A DNA stretch of 64,000 nucleotides from Mycolicibacter virginiensis (GCF_022374935.2 NZ_CP092430.2:2108001-2172000), one strand, 5' to 3'. Positions 1-11,019 are shown, counted from the stretch's first letter. Notes: generated by a model from the sequence alone, not told the origin. Translations and numbers: made by a program.

Positions 1-1
1 C

Positions 2-373
2 AACACCCCGCGAATGCTGGCCGAGCGGGCGCTGGGCAGCATCGGCCGACACTATTTCGCGGCGGTGGTCTGCGGTGACGAGGTGCCCGCGGGCAAACCG
101 GCACCGGATCCCTACCTGCGTGCCGCCCAGCTGCTGGACGCCGACCCGCGCTGGTGTCTGGCCGTGGAGGACTCGCCGACGGGTGCCGCCGCGGCCGAGG
201 CGGCCGGGTGTGCGGTGCTGGTCGTGCCCAACGCGCTGCCGGTGCCGGACGGCGCTCGGCGCCATCAGGTGGCGTCCCTGACCGGGCTCGGGTTGGCGGA
301 CCTGCACGAAATCTGCGCCCAGCTGGCCGACTCGCAACCGGCCGCCGCCGGAAACCGACGTGACCCGTCCTGA
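2..373 (+). CDS. HAD-superfamily phosphatase, C-terminal part
   Basis: The reading frame is open from the left edge to the TGA at 371-373, so the N-terminus, with the catalytic DxDxT loop, lies outside the window. Two HAD hallmarks are visible: the motif III lysine in GKPAPDPYLRAAQLL and the acidic motif IV in EDSPTGAAAAEAAG. This spacing is typical of beta-phosphoglucomutase or phosphoglycolate-phosphatase type enzymes, which hydrolyse small phosphorylated metabolites. The gene ends 6 nt before hisE and may be co-transcribed with it. The substrate cannot be predicted from this fragment. Confidence 0.8.
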   Translation, partial: NTPRMLAERALGSIGRHYFAAVVCGDEVPAGKPAPDPYLRAAQLLDADPRWCLAVEDSPTGAAAAEAAGCAVLVVPNALPVPDGARRHQVASLTGLGLADLHEICAQLADSQPAAAGNRRDPS

Positions 374-379
374 TGCCGC

Positions 380-661
380 ATGAAACAATCCCTGCTCGTG
401 AAGACCTTCGAGGAGCTGTTCGCCGAGCTCGGTGAGCGAGCCGCGACCCGGCCGGCCGGCAGCGGCACCGTGGCGGCGCTGGACGCCGGTGTACACACGA
501 TCGGCAAGAAGATCCTGGAGGAGGCCGGCGAGGTGTGGCTGGCCGCCGAGCACCAGTCCGATGAAGACCTGGCCGAGGAGATCAGCCAGCTGATGTATTG
601 GACCCAGGTGCTGATGATCTCGCGCGGGCTGACGCTGTCCGACGTCTACGGGAAGCTGTGA
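380..661 (+). CDS. hisE: Phosphoribosyl-ATP pyrophosphatase HisE
   Basis: The 93-residue protein has the MazG-like helical fold of HisE. It hydrolyses phosphoribosyl-ATP to phosphoribosyl-AMP, the second step of histidine synthesis. The acidic metal-binding segment is visible as [12 protein letters not shown] followed by [14 protein letters not shown] at about residues 48-76. Length matches the free-standing actinobacterial form. The stop at 659-661 lies 2 nt before the hisG ATG, indicating co-translation. The pair matches Rv2122c-Rv2121c. Confidence 0.96.
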   Translation: MKQSLLVKTFEELFAELGERAATRPAGSGTVAALDAGVHTIGKKILEEAGEVWLAAEHQSDEDLAEEISQLMYWTQVLMISRGLTLSDVYGKL

Positions 662-663
662 GC

Positions 664-1524
664 ATGTTGCGTGTTGCGGTCCCCAACAAGGGGGCGCTCA
701 GTGAGGCTGCCGCGGCAATGCTGTCGGAGGCCGGCTATCGCAGCCGCACCGACGCCAAGGATCTGACGGTCATCGATCCGGCCAACAAGGTCGAGTTCTT
801 CTTCCTGCGGCCCAAGGACATTGCCATCTACGTCGGGTCCGGCGAACTCGACTTCGGGATCACCGGGCGGGATCTGGCCGCCGAGTCCGGGGCGCCGGTG
901 GCCGAGCGGTTGGCGCTGGGTTTCGGATCTTCGCGATTCCGTTACGCCGCTCCGGCCGGGCGGGACTGGGTTGCCGCGGACCTGGCCGGCAAGCGCATCG
1001 CCACCGCTTACCCGAACCTGGTCCGCAAGGATCTGGCCGGCAAGGGCATCGAGGCCACCGTCATCAGGCTCGACGGGGCGGTGGAGATCTCCATCCAGCT
1101 GGGAGTGGCCGACGCGATCGCCGACGTGGTGGGCTCCGGGCGCACCCTGCGCCAGCACGGTCTGGTGGCTTTCGGTGAGTCGCTGTGCGATTCCGAAGCG
1201 GTATTGATCGAGGGCGCCGCGTCCAATGGCCGCAGCGCCGAGACCGCTTCCGCTCGTGACCAACTCGCCGCCCGGGTGCAGGGCGTGGTGTTCGGTCAGC
1301 AGTATCTGATGCTCGACTACGACTGTCCGCGTGGCGTGCTCGAGCAGGCCGTCGCGATCACCCCGGGCCTGGAGTCGCCGACCATCGCGCCGCTGGCCGA
1401 CCCGGAGTGGGCGGCGGTGCGCGCGCTGGTACCACGTCGCGACGTCAACGCGATCATGGACGAGTTGGCCGCGATCGGCGCGAAGGCCATCCTCGCCTCG
1501 GACATCAGATTCTGCCGATTTTGA
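664..1524 (+). CDS. hisG: ATP phosphoribosyltransferase HisG
   Basis: HisG condenses ATP with PRPP in the first committed step of histidine synthesis. The 286-residue product starts [16 protein letters not shown], the usual HisG N-terminus; an upstream GTG in frame at 598 lies inside hisE and is rejected. The phosphoribosyl-binding loop is [15 protein letters not shown] at about residues 147-161. The length is that of the long form, with a C-terminal regulatory domain that normally binds histidine for feedback inhibition. The gene directly follows hisE. Confidence 0.97.
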   Translation: MLRVAVPNKGALSEAAAAMLSEAGYRSRTDAKDLTVIDPANKVEFFFLRPKDIAIYVGSGELDFGITGRDLAAESGAPVAERLALGFGSSRFRYAAPAGRDWVAADLAGKRIATAYPNLVRKDLAGKGIEATVIRLDGAVEISIQLGVADAIADVVGSGRTLRQHGLVAFGESLCDSEAVLIEGAASNGRSAETASARDQLAARVQGVVFGQQYLMLDYDCPRGVLEQAVAITPGLESPTIAPLADPEWAAVRALVPRRDVNAIMDELAAIGAKAILASDIRFCRF

Positions 1525-1591
1525 GCAGTCCCGGTAGCTGAGCCTTTGCCGTGTTAGCGTCCGGTGGTCGGCTCGACTGGCCCGGGAGGTA

Positions 1592-2077
1592 GTGGTGACG
1601 CATTTCATCGTGCTGGTGCTCGCGCTGTTCATCGGTGCAGTTGCCGGGCTGCGCGCGTTCACCGCGCCGGCCGTGATGGCCTGGGCCGCCGTCCTGCAGT
1701 GGATCAACTTGAACGGGACGTGGGTCGAGTGGCTGACCCATCCGGCGACCGTCACCGTCTTGACGTTGCTGGCGATCGGTGAATTCATCACCGACCAATT
1801 GCCCAGCACGCCGGCGCGCACCGTGCCCATGCAGTTCGGCGCGCGGATCGTGCTGGGCGGGTTCGCCGGTGCGGTGCTCGGCACTGCCTGGAACTACCCC
1901 TGGACGGCACTCGGCGCGGGCATCATCGGCGCGGTGATCGGCACCCTGGTCGGTTTCGCCGTGCGTCAGCGCCTGGTCGCCGCCAACGGCGGCCACGACC
2001 TGCCGATCGCGCTGGTGGAGGACGTCATCGCGGTGCTGGGTGGTCTGGCGATCGCCGCGTTGACCGCGGTGGTCTGA
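1592..2077 (+). CDS. DUF4126-like integral membrane protein
   Basis: This 161-residue hydrophobic protein has about four membrane segments. The first is VLVLALFIGAVAGLRAFTAP, whose GLRAFTAP end is typical of small DUF4126-type proteins. Two adjacent GTG codons (1592 and 1595) follow the ribosome site GGGAGG, so the exact start is uncertain by one codon. It occupies the place of Rv2120c downstream of hisG, 67 bp away. No enzymatic motif is seen and the role is unknown. Confidence 0.75.
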   Translation: MVTHFIVLVLALFIGAVAGLRAFTAPAVMAWAAVLQWINLNGTWVEWLTHPATVTVLTLLAIGEFITDQLPSTPARTVPMQFGARIVLGGFAGAVLGTAWNYPWTALGAGIIGAVIGTLVGFAVRQRLVAANGGHDLPIALVEDVIAVLGGLAIAALTAVV

Positions 2078-2104
2078 GCTGACGGCGGCGACCCGCCGCG
2101 CCCG

Positions 2105-2133
2105 GTCCCCCGCAAGCGGGAGGTGCCCCCACC
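2105..2133. repeat. GC-rich palindromic intergenic element
   Basis: This lies between two convergent genes. A CCCGC-AA-GCGGG hairpin (2109-2120) is followed by AGGTGCCCCCACC. I recall similar C-run/hairpin/GGTGCCCCC strings recurring between mycobacterial genes, but there is only one copy here and I cannot count genome copies. It may act as a bidirectional terminator; no T-tract is present. Confidence 0.35.
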
Positions 2134-2171
2134 GCAGGCTCCGCCGCGCTTGCGATCCCCGCTGAACCTTC

Positions 2172-2956
2172 TCAGCGCCGCTGCACCAGCAGCGCCTGCG
2201 CTGACGTCCCGAAGAATCCGTCGTCGTCGAACAACTCGGCGGTGGTGGCGCCCACCCCGTCGGGTCCGATGGAGGCGCGCGCTCGCAGCCCGAAATCCGC
2301 TCCGATCGGCAGCCGGTGCAGGTGTACGACGGTGTCGGTGTTCATGAACACGTATTCGTTGACATCCAGTGCGGCGCCGACGCCGTTCGCGGAGTCGACC
2401 ACCATGGCCAGCCGCTGCAGGGCGGTGGTGGGTTCACTGTCCACCAGATGCACCTGCGGACTCAGCCAGGCGACCGCGGTGCCGTCGGGCGCGTCCGGCT
2501 GGACCCGCCAGCGCACCGAATGGGCGTAACCGCTGGCCTGGGCGAACCACTCCGGCGGCGGTAGCGACGGCCCGCTGATCAGTGGCGCGTGCCGGTCGGA
2601 GGACACCGCGGCGGTGTCGGAGGTGGCCAGCGCCCAGGCGCTCAGCCGCGCCACCGGCCGGTCGTCGTCACAGGTGAACATCTCGGCTTCCAGCAGAGCG
2701 ATCCGCCGGCCGGGCCGCTGCACCCGGGCCGCAACCCGCACCGGGGCCACCGGTATCGCCCCCAGGATGTCCAGGCTCAGTCGGGCGATCCGCTGGCCCG
2801 ATCCGTCGACCAGCCGTTCGATCTCACGGGTGAGCAGTGCCAGCGGAGGAGACCCGTGCTGTATCTGGCCCCAGTTGCTGCGGGTCAGATCGGTGGATTC
2901 ATAGATCACGTCGCCGGTGCCGCCGGAACCCTCCGCGCGCCGGTAGTAGCTGCCGG

Positions 2957-2960
<4 letters not shown>
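2172..2960 (-). CDS. Thioesterase-family (double hotdog) protein
   Basis: The 262-residue product resembles acyl-CoA thioesterases of the TesB/4HBT_3 type. The N-terminal half carries the hotdog segment SNWGQIQHGSPPLALLTREI near residues 30-49. The C-terminal half has DSANGVGAALDVNEYVFMNT and HLHRLPIGADFGLRARA, as in the second hotdog with its conserved Asp. The start at 2960 overlaps the stop of the upstream nuclease gene as ATGA, so translation is probably coupled. The acyl substrate is unknown. Confidence 0.78.
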
Positions 2961-4671
<1,711 letters not shown>

Positions 4672-4691
4672 TAGGTCGAGTGCGAGCCGAA

Positions 4692-4985
4692 TCAGTCCTC
4701 GCTGCGGCTCAACCCTCGACGCACCGACAGCAGCTCGATCTCTGGCCGGTCGGCCACCAGCCGCTCGGCCGCGTCCAGGATCTGCACCAGATGCCCGCGG
4801 TCACCGGATACCGCCGACACCCCAATTCCGCTGCGCCGGTGCAGATCCGGCGACCCCGTTTCAGCGGCGGACACATCGAACTTGCGACGTAACTCGGCGA
4901 CGATCGGTCGCACCACCGACCGCTTCTGCTTGAGCGAGTGCACGTCACCGAGCAGCAGATCGAATTCGAGCCAGCCGATCCACAT
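4692..4985 (-). CDS. DUF503 family protein, Rv2117-like
   Basis: The 97-residue protein opens MWIGWLEFDLLLGDVHSLKQ and continues with KRSVVRPIVAELRRKF, the standard beta-helix start of DUF503 proteins (YlxP-like). The family is small and ferredoxin-like, and its molecular role is not settled. The gene begins 2 nt after the lppK stop, so it is likely the third gene of a minus-strand operon with lppK and its paralogue. It converges with trmI across 20 bp. Confidence 0.88.
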   Translation of the reverse strand: MWIGWLEFDLLLGDVHSLKQKRSVVRPIVAELRRKFDVSAAETGSPDLHRRSGIGVSAVSGDRGHLVQILDAAERLVADRPEIELLSVRRGLSRSED

Positions 4986-4987
4986 CG

Positions 4988-5521
4988 TTAGGGCGTCGGT
5001 GGCGCCGGCTCAGTGCTGCTGGTCCGGGCGTTGCCGAATGCCAGCAGGCTCTTGGCGGTGGCCTGCGACAGCTGCCAGTCGCCGTGCTTGGGAGTGAACT
5101 CCATCGGGAAGAAGAACGTGCCGGTGGCGGGATTGGCCGTGTTGACCGTGACGTCGGCGGTCACGTTGCCTGGGGAGCGGTCTGACCAGCCGAGTGCGGC
5201 GGCTTCGAGGCTCAGCGGCAGATAGCCGCCGTCTTTGAGTGCGGTGGCGAACTTGTCGATGGTTGCGGCGTCGGCGGGTTTGGCGCCCTCGATGAGTGCC
5301 AGCTTGTCTGCGCCGGGCACCTCGGGGTCCGACAGCCGGTACAGCACATCGGTCAACGCCTCGGGAGCCGGCAAGGCCGACGACGGCACCTGGACCGGCA
5401 CCGTCGTCGACGTCACCGGAACCTCGGCCACCGGCTCTGCCGGCTGGTGCCCGTTACAGCCCGACAGCATCACCGTTGCCGCCGCGAGCGCGGCGGCAAC
5501 GGTGATGCGATGCCGGTACAT
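4988..5521 (-). CDS. lppK: Lipoprotein LppK (Mtb12-like fold)
   Basis: The 177-residue precursor has a charged N-terminus, a hydrophobic stretch and the lipobox LSGC at residues 19-22, so it should be lipidated on Cys22 and anchored outside the membrane. The mature part begins with a Pro/Thr/Val-rich linker and then shows the Mtb12/CFP-2-type domain (LPAPEALTDVLYRLSDPEVP onward). It follows a closely related gene by 11 nt. Its place between DUF503 and mpa matches Rv2116. Ligand and function are unknown. Confidence 0.88.
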   Translation of the reverse strand: MYRHRITVAAALAAATVMLSGCNGHQPAEPVAEVPVTSTTVPVQVPSSALPAPEALTDVLYRLSDPEVPGADKLALIEGAKPADAATIDKFATALKDGGYLPLSLEAAALGWSDRSPGNVTADVTVNTANPATGTFFFPMEFTPKHGDWQLSQATAKSLLAFGNARTSSTEPAPPTP

Positions 5522-5532
5522 CAGATCCGTGA

Positions 5533-6027
5533 TCAGTTCGACGTCAGCTGCGACAACGACAACAGCGAGGACCGGGAGAGTTTCCAGCCACCCTGGTCGA
5601 CGAATGTGAGATTCACCGAGTGCGGCTCCAGCTTGGGCCCCGACGCGGTGACGTCGGCGCTGGCCGCTCCGGGGCCGGCCGGTACGACGTTGGACACGCT
5701 GATCGACAGCGGGAGGGCGCCCTTCTTGAGCGCCTTCTGCAGTCGGTGGTCGATGGCACCGGTCTCGACCGGGCCCAGGCCGCCCTCGACGAGGTCCGAC
5801 TTGCCGGCGGCCGGGACACCGGGGTCGGCCAGCGTGTTGAGCACGCTGGCCAGCTGCTCGGGGGCCGGTACGGCGGCGGCCGGGTCCAACGGCAGCGGGG
5901 CGAAGAACACCGTCGTGGGTGCCTCGGCGGCGGCGGGCGCCGGCGTTGCCAGGTAGCTCACAGTGGAAACGGCCGCGCTGATGGCCGCGACGGCCGCCAT
6001 CCCCGTGGCGAGGGATTTCACGTTCAT
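5533..6027 (-). CDS. Secreted Mtb12-like protein, tandem paralogue of lppK
   Basis: This 164-residue exported protein has a signal peptide ending near ATPAPAAAEA and no lipobox cysteine, so it should be secreted rather than lipidated. Its mature domain aligns with LppK throughout: PAPEQLASVLNTLADPGVPA against PAPEALTDVLYRLSDPEVPG, and matching C-terminal GGWKLS/GDWQLS. ATG 6027 is chosen because AGAAAGGA precedes it by 5 nt. It heads the minus-strand operon and diverges from mpa. I recall only lppK at this site in M. tuberculosis, so this looks like a local duplication. Confidence 0.8.
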   Translation of the reverse strand: MNVKSLATGMAAVAAISAAVSTVSYLATPAPAAAEAPTTVFFAPLPLDPAAAVPAPEQLASVLNTLADPGVPAAGKSDLVEGGLGPVETGAIDHRLQKALKKGALPLSISVSNVVPAGPGAASADVTASGPKLEPHSVNLTFVDQGGWKLSRSSLLSLSQLTSN

Positions 6028-6183
6028 TCGGTTCCTTTCTAGGCCCTGTTGGTCACCCGATTTGAGAGCGAGGCTAGCAGCGGAGCCGGTGTGTCGGATT
6101 GCCACAGAGCACGCGAATGCACAATGGCCGGTAGCGTTGAGGTATCCGTCGCTTCAACTTCCAGTTCGGGAAAGGAGCGCACC

Positions 6184-8016
6184 ATGAGCAACATGGAAGA
6201 TTCGCCGCGTCCTGAGACATTCGACGCGTCCGGGGGGCCGGGCACGCCCGGTGATGACTTCGCCGAGTTGGAAGAACTGCGCCGCGAAGCCGCGGTGTTG
6301 CGCGCGCAACTCGACAACACCCCGCAGGACACCACTCGCGTGGGCCGCGATGTGCGCCAGCTCGAAGCGCATATTGACTCGCTGACCGCGCGAAACTCCA
6401 AGCTGATGGACACCCTCAAAGAGGCGCGTCAGCAGTTGCTGGCGTTGCGTGAGGAGGTCGATCGACTCGGTCAGCCGCCAAGCGGTTACGGCGTGCTGCT
6501 GGGCAGTCACGAGGACGACACCGTCGACGTGTTCACCTCGGGGCGCCGGATGCGGCTGAACATCTCGCCCAACATCGACGTAGAAACCCTGAGGAAGGGC
6601 CAGACGGTCCGCCTCAACGAGGCGCTGACGGTCGTCGAGGCCGGCAATTTCGAGTCGGTCGGCGAAATATCCACGTTGCGCGAAATTCTGTCCGACGGGC
6701 ACCGGGCGCTGGTGGTGGGCCACGCCGACGAGGAGCGCATCGTCTGGCTGGCCGAGCCGCTGGTCGCAGCGGATCTTCCCGAGAGCAACCCGGACGCGCT
6801 CTCGGATGACCGGCGTCCCCGCAAGCTGCGCCCCGGCGACTCGCTGCTGGTCGACACCAAGGCCGGTTACGCCTTCGAGCGCATCCCCAAGGCGGAGGTC
6901 GAAGACCTCGTGCTCGAGGAGGTGCCCGACGTCAGCTACGGCGACATCGGCGGCCTGACTCGCCAGATCGAGCAGATCCGCGACGCCGTGGAGCTGCCGT
7001 TCCTGCACAAGGATCTCTACCGCGAATACGCGCTGCGTCCGCCCAAAGGCGTGTTGCTCTACGGCCCGCCCGGCTGCGGCAAGACGCTGATCGCCAAGGC
7101 GGTGGCCAACTCGCTGGCCAAGAAGATGGCCGAGGTGCGCGGCGACGACGCCCATGAGGCCAAGTCGTACTTCCTCAACATCAAGGGCCCTGAGCTGCTG
7201 AACAAGTTCGTGGGGGAGACCGAACGCCACATCCGGCTGATCTTCCAGCGGGCGCGGGAGAAGGCCTCCGAGGGCACCCCGGTGATCGTGTTCTTCGACG
7301 AGATGGACTCGATCTTCCGCACCCGTGGCACCGGTGTCTCCTCGGATGTGGAGACCACCGTCGTGCCTCAGCTGCTGAGCGAGATCGACGGCGTGGAGGG
7401 GCTGGAGAACGTCATCGTGATCGGCGCCTCCAACCGCGAGGACATGATCGACCCGGCGATCCTGCGGCCCGGCCGCCTGGACGTCAAGATCAAGATCGAG
7501 CGCCCGGATGCCGAAGCCGCCCAGGACATCTTCTCGAAGTACCTGGTCGAGACGCTGCCGGTGCACGCCGACGATCTCGCCGAGTTCGGCGGGGACCGCG
7601 CGGCCTGCATCAAGGCGATGATCGAGAAGGTCGTCGACCGGATGTATGCCGAGATCGACGACAACCGGTTCCTGGAGGTCACCTACGCCAACGGTGACAA
7701 AGAGGTCATGTACTTCAAGGACTTCAACTCCGGGGCGATGATCCAGAACGTGGTCGACCGGGCGAAGAAGAACGCCATCAAGTCGGTTCTGGAGACCGGC
7801 CAGCCGGGTCTGCGCATCCAGCACCTGCTGGACTCGATCGTCGACGAGTTCGCCGAGAACGAGGACCTGCCCAACACGACCAACCCCGATGACTGGGCGC
7901 GGATCTCGGGCAAGAAGGGCGAGCGGATCGTCTACATCCGCACCCTGGTCACTGGCAAGAGCTCCAGCGCCAGCCGGGCCATCGACACCGAGTCCAACCT
8001 GGGCCAGTATCTGTAG
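6184..8016 (+). CDS. mpa: Proteasomal ATPase Mpa (ARC)
   Basis: Mpa recognises Pup-tagged proteins, unfolds them with ATP and feeds them into the 20S core. The 610-residue protein shows an N-terminal coiled coil (about 20-95), tandem OB domains (about 100-250), Walker A GPPGCGKT near 294 and Walker [10 protein letters not shown] near 367. It ends GQYL, the C-terminal motif whose tyrosine is needed to dock on and open the proteasome. ATG 6184 is chosen from GGGAAAGGAG upstream and family length (609 in M. tuberculosis). A possible -10, TAGCGT, lies at 6132-6137. Confidence 0.98.
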   Translation: MSNMEDSPRPETFDASGGPGTPGDDFAELEELRREAAVLRAQLDNTPQDTTRVGRDVRQLEAHIDSLTARNSKLMDTLKEARQQLLALREEVDRLGQPPSGYGVLLGSHEDDTVDVFTSGRRMRLNISPNIDVETLRKGQTVRLNEALTVVEAGNFESVGEISTLREILSDGHRALVVGHADEERIVWLAEPLVAADLPESNPDALSDDRRPRKLRPGDSLLVDTKAGYAFERIPKAEVEDLVLEEVPDVSYGDIGGLTRQIEQIRDAVELPFLHKDLYREYALRPPKGVLLYGPPGCGKTLIAKAVANSLAKKMAEVRGDDAHEAKSYFLNIKGPELLNKFVGETERHIRLIFQRAREKASEGTPVIVFFDEMDSIFRTRGTGVSSDVETTVVPQLLSEIDGVEGLENVIVIGASNREDMIDPAILRPGRLDVKIKIERPDAEAAQDIFSKYLVETLPVHADDLAEFGGDRAACIKAMIEKVVDRMYAEIDDNRFLEVTYANGDKEVMYFKDFNSGAMIQNVVDRAKKNAIKSVLETGQPGLRIQHLLDSIVDEFAENEDLPNTTNPDDWARISGKKGERIVYIRTLVTGKSSSASRAIDTESNLGQYL

Positions 8017-8022
8017 TCGGAG

Positions 8023-8436
8023 CTATCCGAACCGTTCGGTGGCGACTCTGGTCGCGCCGATGGCCGCATACGAGCCGGTGAGACCGACCATGGTCACGGC
8101 CGCGCGCAGCGGCAGGTCGCGGCGTGCGAGGTGGCCGACGCCGTTGATGGTGTCGATGGTGTCCACCATCAGCGAGAGCCGCTTCCAGCGGTGGCGTTCC
8201 GCGGTGCCGCTGGTGAGATAGCCCAGGCCCATCGCAAATGCTCGGGCTCCGTAGATCCTGGTCATGTAGGTGAGTTCTGCCGACGGCGTGACTCCGACGA
8301 GCTTGGCGAATTGCCTCGGTGCGCCCAGTGAGAGCACGGCAAGGATCATCCGACCGATGGCCATCACGCTCAATGCGCTGTTCAGATTCTTCGCCACCGG
8401 CAGGTCCACACCGGTAGCCGTGTCAGTTGTTGCCAT
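8023..8436 (-). CDS. Small membrane protein of unknown function
   Basis: The 137-residue protein has three or four hydrophobic segments, including IGRMILAVLSLGAP and VTMVGLTGSYAAIGATRVA, and a central YMTRIYGARAFAMGLGYL helix. It resembles DUF4267-type small membrane proteins, but I cannot assign the family firmly. It diverges from a TetR gene, and the strong inverted repeat at 8469-8485 lies between them, so it is the likeliest target of that repressor. It converges with mpa across 6 bp. Confidence 0.6.
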   Translation of the reverse strand: MATTDTATGVDLPVAKNLNSALSVMAIGRMILAVLSLGAPRQFAKLVGVTPSAELTYMTRIYGARAFAMGLGYLTSGTAERHRWKRLSLMVDTIDTINGVGHLARRDLPLRAAVTMVGLTGSYAAIGATRVATERFG

Positions 8437-8468
8437 ACGAGCCTCCTCCGCGTGTCCGGTTGGATAAC

Positions 8469-8485
8469 TGACTGACCGTCAGTCA
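8469..8485. promoter_or_regulatory. TetR-type operator between divergent genes
   Basis: TGACTGAC-C-GTCAGTCA is a perfect 8-bp inverted repeat around one central base. It sits just upstream of TAGGGT (8493-8498), a -10-like box for the TetR gene, so a bound dimer would cover the -35 region and could also block the divergent gene. Confidence 0.7.
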
Positions 8486-8568
8486 TATACGGTAGGGTGG
8501 AATTTCCGCGGCTGTCAATCGTGTCCGGCACCGTCCACGGCGGTACCGACTCGGGAAAGGACGACGAA

Positions 8569-9210
8569 GTGGCGCAGCAAGGGTCTGGGCGCCGGCGCAC
8601 GACGCTGCCGGCGGCGGAACGGGAAAGCCAATTGCTCGAGGTGGCCCGGGATTTGCTCTTGGCAGACGGACCTACCGAGCTGACGGTGGAAAAAGTCACG
8701 GCCGCGGCCCAGGTCGCCAAGGGCACCTTCTACCTGTACTTCGAGTCCAAGGATCACCTGCTGGCCCGGTTGTGGGCCGACTACCTCGATACCTTTCTGG
8801 ACACCGTGCAGGAGCAGCTCGCCGCCGCGCGGCCCTCGGCGCCCGCTTGGCCGGCAGCGCTCGATGCGCTGATCGAGCAGATGATCCGCTATGACATGGC
8901 GAATGCCGCCCTACACCGAGCGGTGTTCTCCCAGGCGTCCGGCGACGGGCTGCGCCAATTGCGCCAATCCGACGCCAAAGTCGTCACGCTGCTCGTCGAG
9001 GCCGTCGGCTCGGCCGTGGCCGCCGGAGTGGCCACGGTGGCCGACCCGCCCACCACCGCCGCGCTGTTGTACTACGCCGTGGACGGCCTGTTGAACGCCG
9101 CCTACCTGGCGGACGCCGAGCCCGACGAAGCCGCCGTCATCGCCGCGGCCAAGGAGATGGTCCACCGGACCTTGGGTACCGCCAAAGCGACGGTGACGCC
9201 GGGGAGTTAG
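8569..9210 (+). CDS. TetR-family transcriptional regulator
   Basis: The helix-turn-helix is clear: LTVEKVTAAAQVAKGTFYLY, followed by FESKDHLLARLW. The C-terminal ligand domain carries LHRAVFSQASGDGLRQLRQ and is typical in length. GTG 8569 (VAQQGSGRRR) is preferred because GGGAAAGGA precedes it; an in-frame GTG at 8497 overlaps the promoter. The product is about 213 residues. It probably represses itself and the divergent membrane protein through the palindrome at 8469-8485. The ligand is unknown. Confidence 0.87.
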   Translation: MAQQGSGRRRTTLPAAERESQLLEVARDLLLADGPTELTVEKVTAAAQVAKGTFYLYFESKDHLLARLWADYLDTFLDTVQEQLAAARPSAPAWPAALDALIEQMIRYDMANAALHRAVFSQASGDGLRQLRQSDAKVVTLLVEAVGSAVAAGVATVADPPTTAALLYYAVDGLLNAAYLADAEPDEAAVIAAAKEMVHRTLGTAKATVTPGS

Positions 9211-9220
9211 GGCCCTCGCC

Positions 9221-9226
9221 TAGGCT
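9221..9226 (+). promoter_or_regulatory. -10 box of leaderless dop
   Basis: TAGGCT lies 6 nt before ATG 9233, placing the transcription start on the A of the ATG; no ribosome-binding site is present. Confidence 0.5.
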
Positions 9227-9232
9227 CTAGCC

Positions 9233-10741
9233 ATGCAGCGGATCATCGGGACCGAAGTCGAATACGGCATCGCTTCGCCATCAGATCCCACCGCCAACCC
9301 GATCCTCACCTCCACCCAGGCGGTGCTGGCCTACGCCGCCGCCGCGGGCATTCCGCGCGCCAAGCGCACCCGCTGGGACTACGAGGTGGAATCGCCGTTG
9401 CGCGACGCCCGCGGCTTCGACCTGAGCCGCTCAAGCGGCCCGCCGCCGATCATCGACGCCGACGAGGTCGGCGCGGCCAACATGATCCTCACCAACGGGG
9501 CACGGCTCTACGTCGATCACGCCCACCCCGAGTACTCCGCGCCCGAGGTCACCGACCCGCTGGACGCGGTCATCTGGGACAAGGCCGGCGAGCGCGTGAT
9601 GGAGGCCGCGGCGCGCTACGTGGCCAGCGTCCCCGGCGCGGCCAAGCTGCAGCTGTACAAGAACAACATCGACAACAAGGGCGCCTCCTACGGCACCCAC
9701 GAGAACTACCTGATGAGCCGGCAGACGCCGTTCTCGGCGATCATCGCCGGCCTGACCCCGTTTCTGGTGTCGCGGCAGGTGGTCACCGGTTCCGGGCGCG
9801 TCGGGCTGGGCGCCGCGGGCGATGAACCGGGCTTCCAGCTCTCGCAGCGCGCCGACTACATCGAGGTCGAAGTCGGCCTGGAGACCACGCTCAAGCGCGG
9901 CATCATCAACACCCGCGACGAGCCGCACGCCGATGCCGACAAGTACCGCCGGCTGCACGTGATCATCGGCGACGCCAACCTCGCCGAGACGTCGACGTAT
10001 CTGAAAGTGGGCACCACCGCGCTGGTCCTCGACCTGATCGAGGAGGGCCCCGAGCACGGGATCGACCTGAGCGATCTGGTGTTGGCCCGGCCGGTGCGCG
10101 CGGTGCACGTCATCAGCCGTGACCCGACCCTGCGGGCCACCGTCGCACTGTCCGACGGCCGCGAGATGACCGGCCTTGCGTTGCAACGGATCTACCTCGA
10201 GCGGGTGGCCAAGCTGGTGGAGAGCCGCGATCCGGATCCGCGCGCCACCGACATCATCGAGACCTGGGCCCGGGTGCTCGACCAGCTCGAGCGTGACCCG
10301 ATGGAGTGCGCCGACCTGCTGGACTGGCCGGCCAAGCTGCGGCTGCTGGAGGGCTTCCGGCAGCGGGAGAACCTGAGCTGGTCGGCGCCCCGGCTGCACC
10401 TGATCGATCTGCAGTACTCCGACGTCCGGCTGGACAAGGGCCTGTACAACCGGCTGGTGGCCCGCGGCTCGATGCGCCGTCTGATCACCGAACAGCAGGT
10501 GCTGGCCGCAGTCGACAACCCGCCGACCGACACCCGGGCCTACTTCCGCGGCGAGTGCCTGCGCCGGTTCGGGGCCGACATTGCCGCCGCGAGCTGGGAC
10601 TCGGTCATCTTCGACCTGGGCGGGGACTCGCTGGTGCGGATCCCCACGCTGGAGCCGCTGCGCGGCAGCAAGGCGCACGTCGGAGCCTTGCTGGAGTCGG
10701 TGGACAGTGCCGCCGAACTGGTCCAACAACTCACCACCTAG
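9233..10741 (+). CDS. dop: Deamidase/depupylase of Pup, Dop
   Basis: Dop converts the C-terminal glutamine of Pup to glutamate so that the ligase PafA can attach it, and it also removes Pup from substrates. The 502-residue protein has a glutamine-synthetase-like fold and begins [13 protein letters not shown], where the glutamates bind metal. [13 protein letters not shown] near residue 160 is another active-site segment. Length, the extended loop region and linkage to pup-prcBA identify Dop rather than PafA, which is not in this window. Confidence 0.96.
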   Translation: MQRIIGTEVEYGIASPSDPTANPILTSTQAVLAYAAAAGIPRAKRTRWDYEVESPLRDARGFDLSRSSGPPPIIDADEVGAANMILTNGARLYVDHAHPEYSAPEVTDPLDAVIWDKAGERVMEAAARYVASVPGAAKLQLYKNNIDNKGASYGTHENYLMSRQTPFSAIIAGLTPFLVSRQVVTGSGRVGLGAAGDEPGFQLSQRADYIEVEVGLETTLKRGIINTRDEPHADADKYRRLHVIIGDANLAETSTYLKVGTTALVLDLIEEGPEHGIDLSDLVLARPVRAVHVISRDPTLRATVALSDGREMTGLALQRIYLERVAKLVESRDPDPRATDIIETWARVLDQLERDPMECADLLDWPAKLRLLEGFRQRENLSWSAPRLHLIDLQYSDVRLDKGLYNRLVARGSMRRLITEQQVLAAVDNPPTDTRAYFRGECLRRFGADIAAASWDSVIFDLGGDSLVRIPTLEPLRGSKAHVGALLESVDSAAELVQQLTT

Positions 10742-10768
10742 ACCCCGAGCAACATCGGCGCCGACCGG

Positions 10769-10774
10769 TAGGGT
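10769..10774 (+). promoter_or_regulatory. -10 box of the pup-prcB-prcA operon
   Basis: TAGGGT in the 83-bp dop-pup gap would start transcription near 10781, leaving a leader of about 44 nt that carries the ribosome site AGGAGG ahead of pup. Confidence 0.5.
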
Positions 10775-10782
10775 GGAGAAAC

Positions 10783-10804
10783 CGGCCGCGGTGATGCGCG
10801 GCCG
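10783..10804 (+). promoter_or_regulatory. 5'-terminal hairpin in the pup-prcBA leader
   Basis: CGGCCGCG (10783-10790) pairs perfectly with CGCGGCCG (10797-10804) around a GTGATG loop. If transcription starts near 10781 this stem closes the very 5' end of the mRNA, a position that often protects transcripts from RNase E. The role is inferred. Confidence 0.5.
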
Positions 10805-10824
10805 ATGAGATTCAGGAGGCAGCA

Positions 10825-11019
10825 ATGGCTCAGGAGCAGACCAAGCGCGGCGGGGGCGGCGGAGACGACGACGATCTCACCGGCAGCACTGCGGCGGGCC
10901 AGGAACGCCGAGAGAAGCTCACCGAGGACACCGATGACCTGCTCGACGAGATCGACGACGTGCTGGAAGAGAACGCCGAGGACTTCGTGCGCGCGTACGT
11001 GCAAAAGGGCGGCCAGTGA
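10825..11019 (+). CDS. pup: Prokaryotic ubiquitin-like protein Pup
   Basis: The 64-residue, highly acidic, largely disordered protein ends VQKGGQ. The terminal glutamine must be deamidated by Dop before ligation to substrate lysines. The helical Mpa-binding segment is [20 protein letters not shown] in the centre. The stop overlaps the prcB GTG (GTGA), so the tag and protease subunits are translationally coupled. A strong AGGAGG precedes the start by 6 nt. Confidence 0.99.
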   Translation: MAQEQTKRGGGGGDDDDLTGSTAAGQERREKLTEDTDDLLDEIDDVLEENAEDFVRAYVQKGGQ

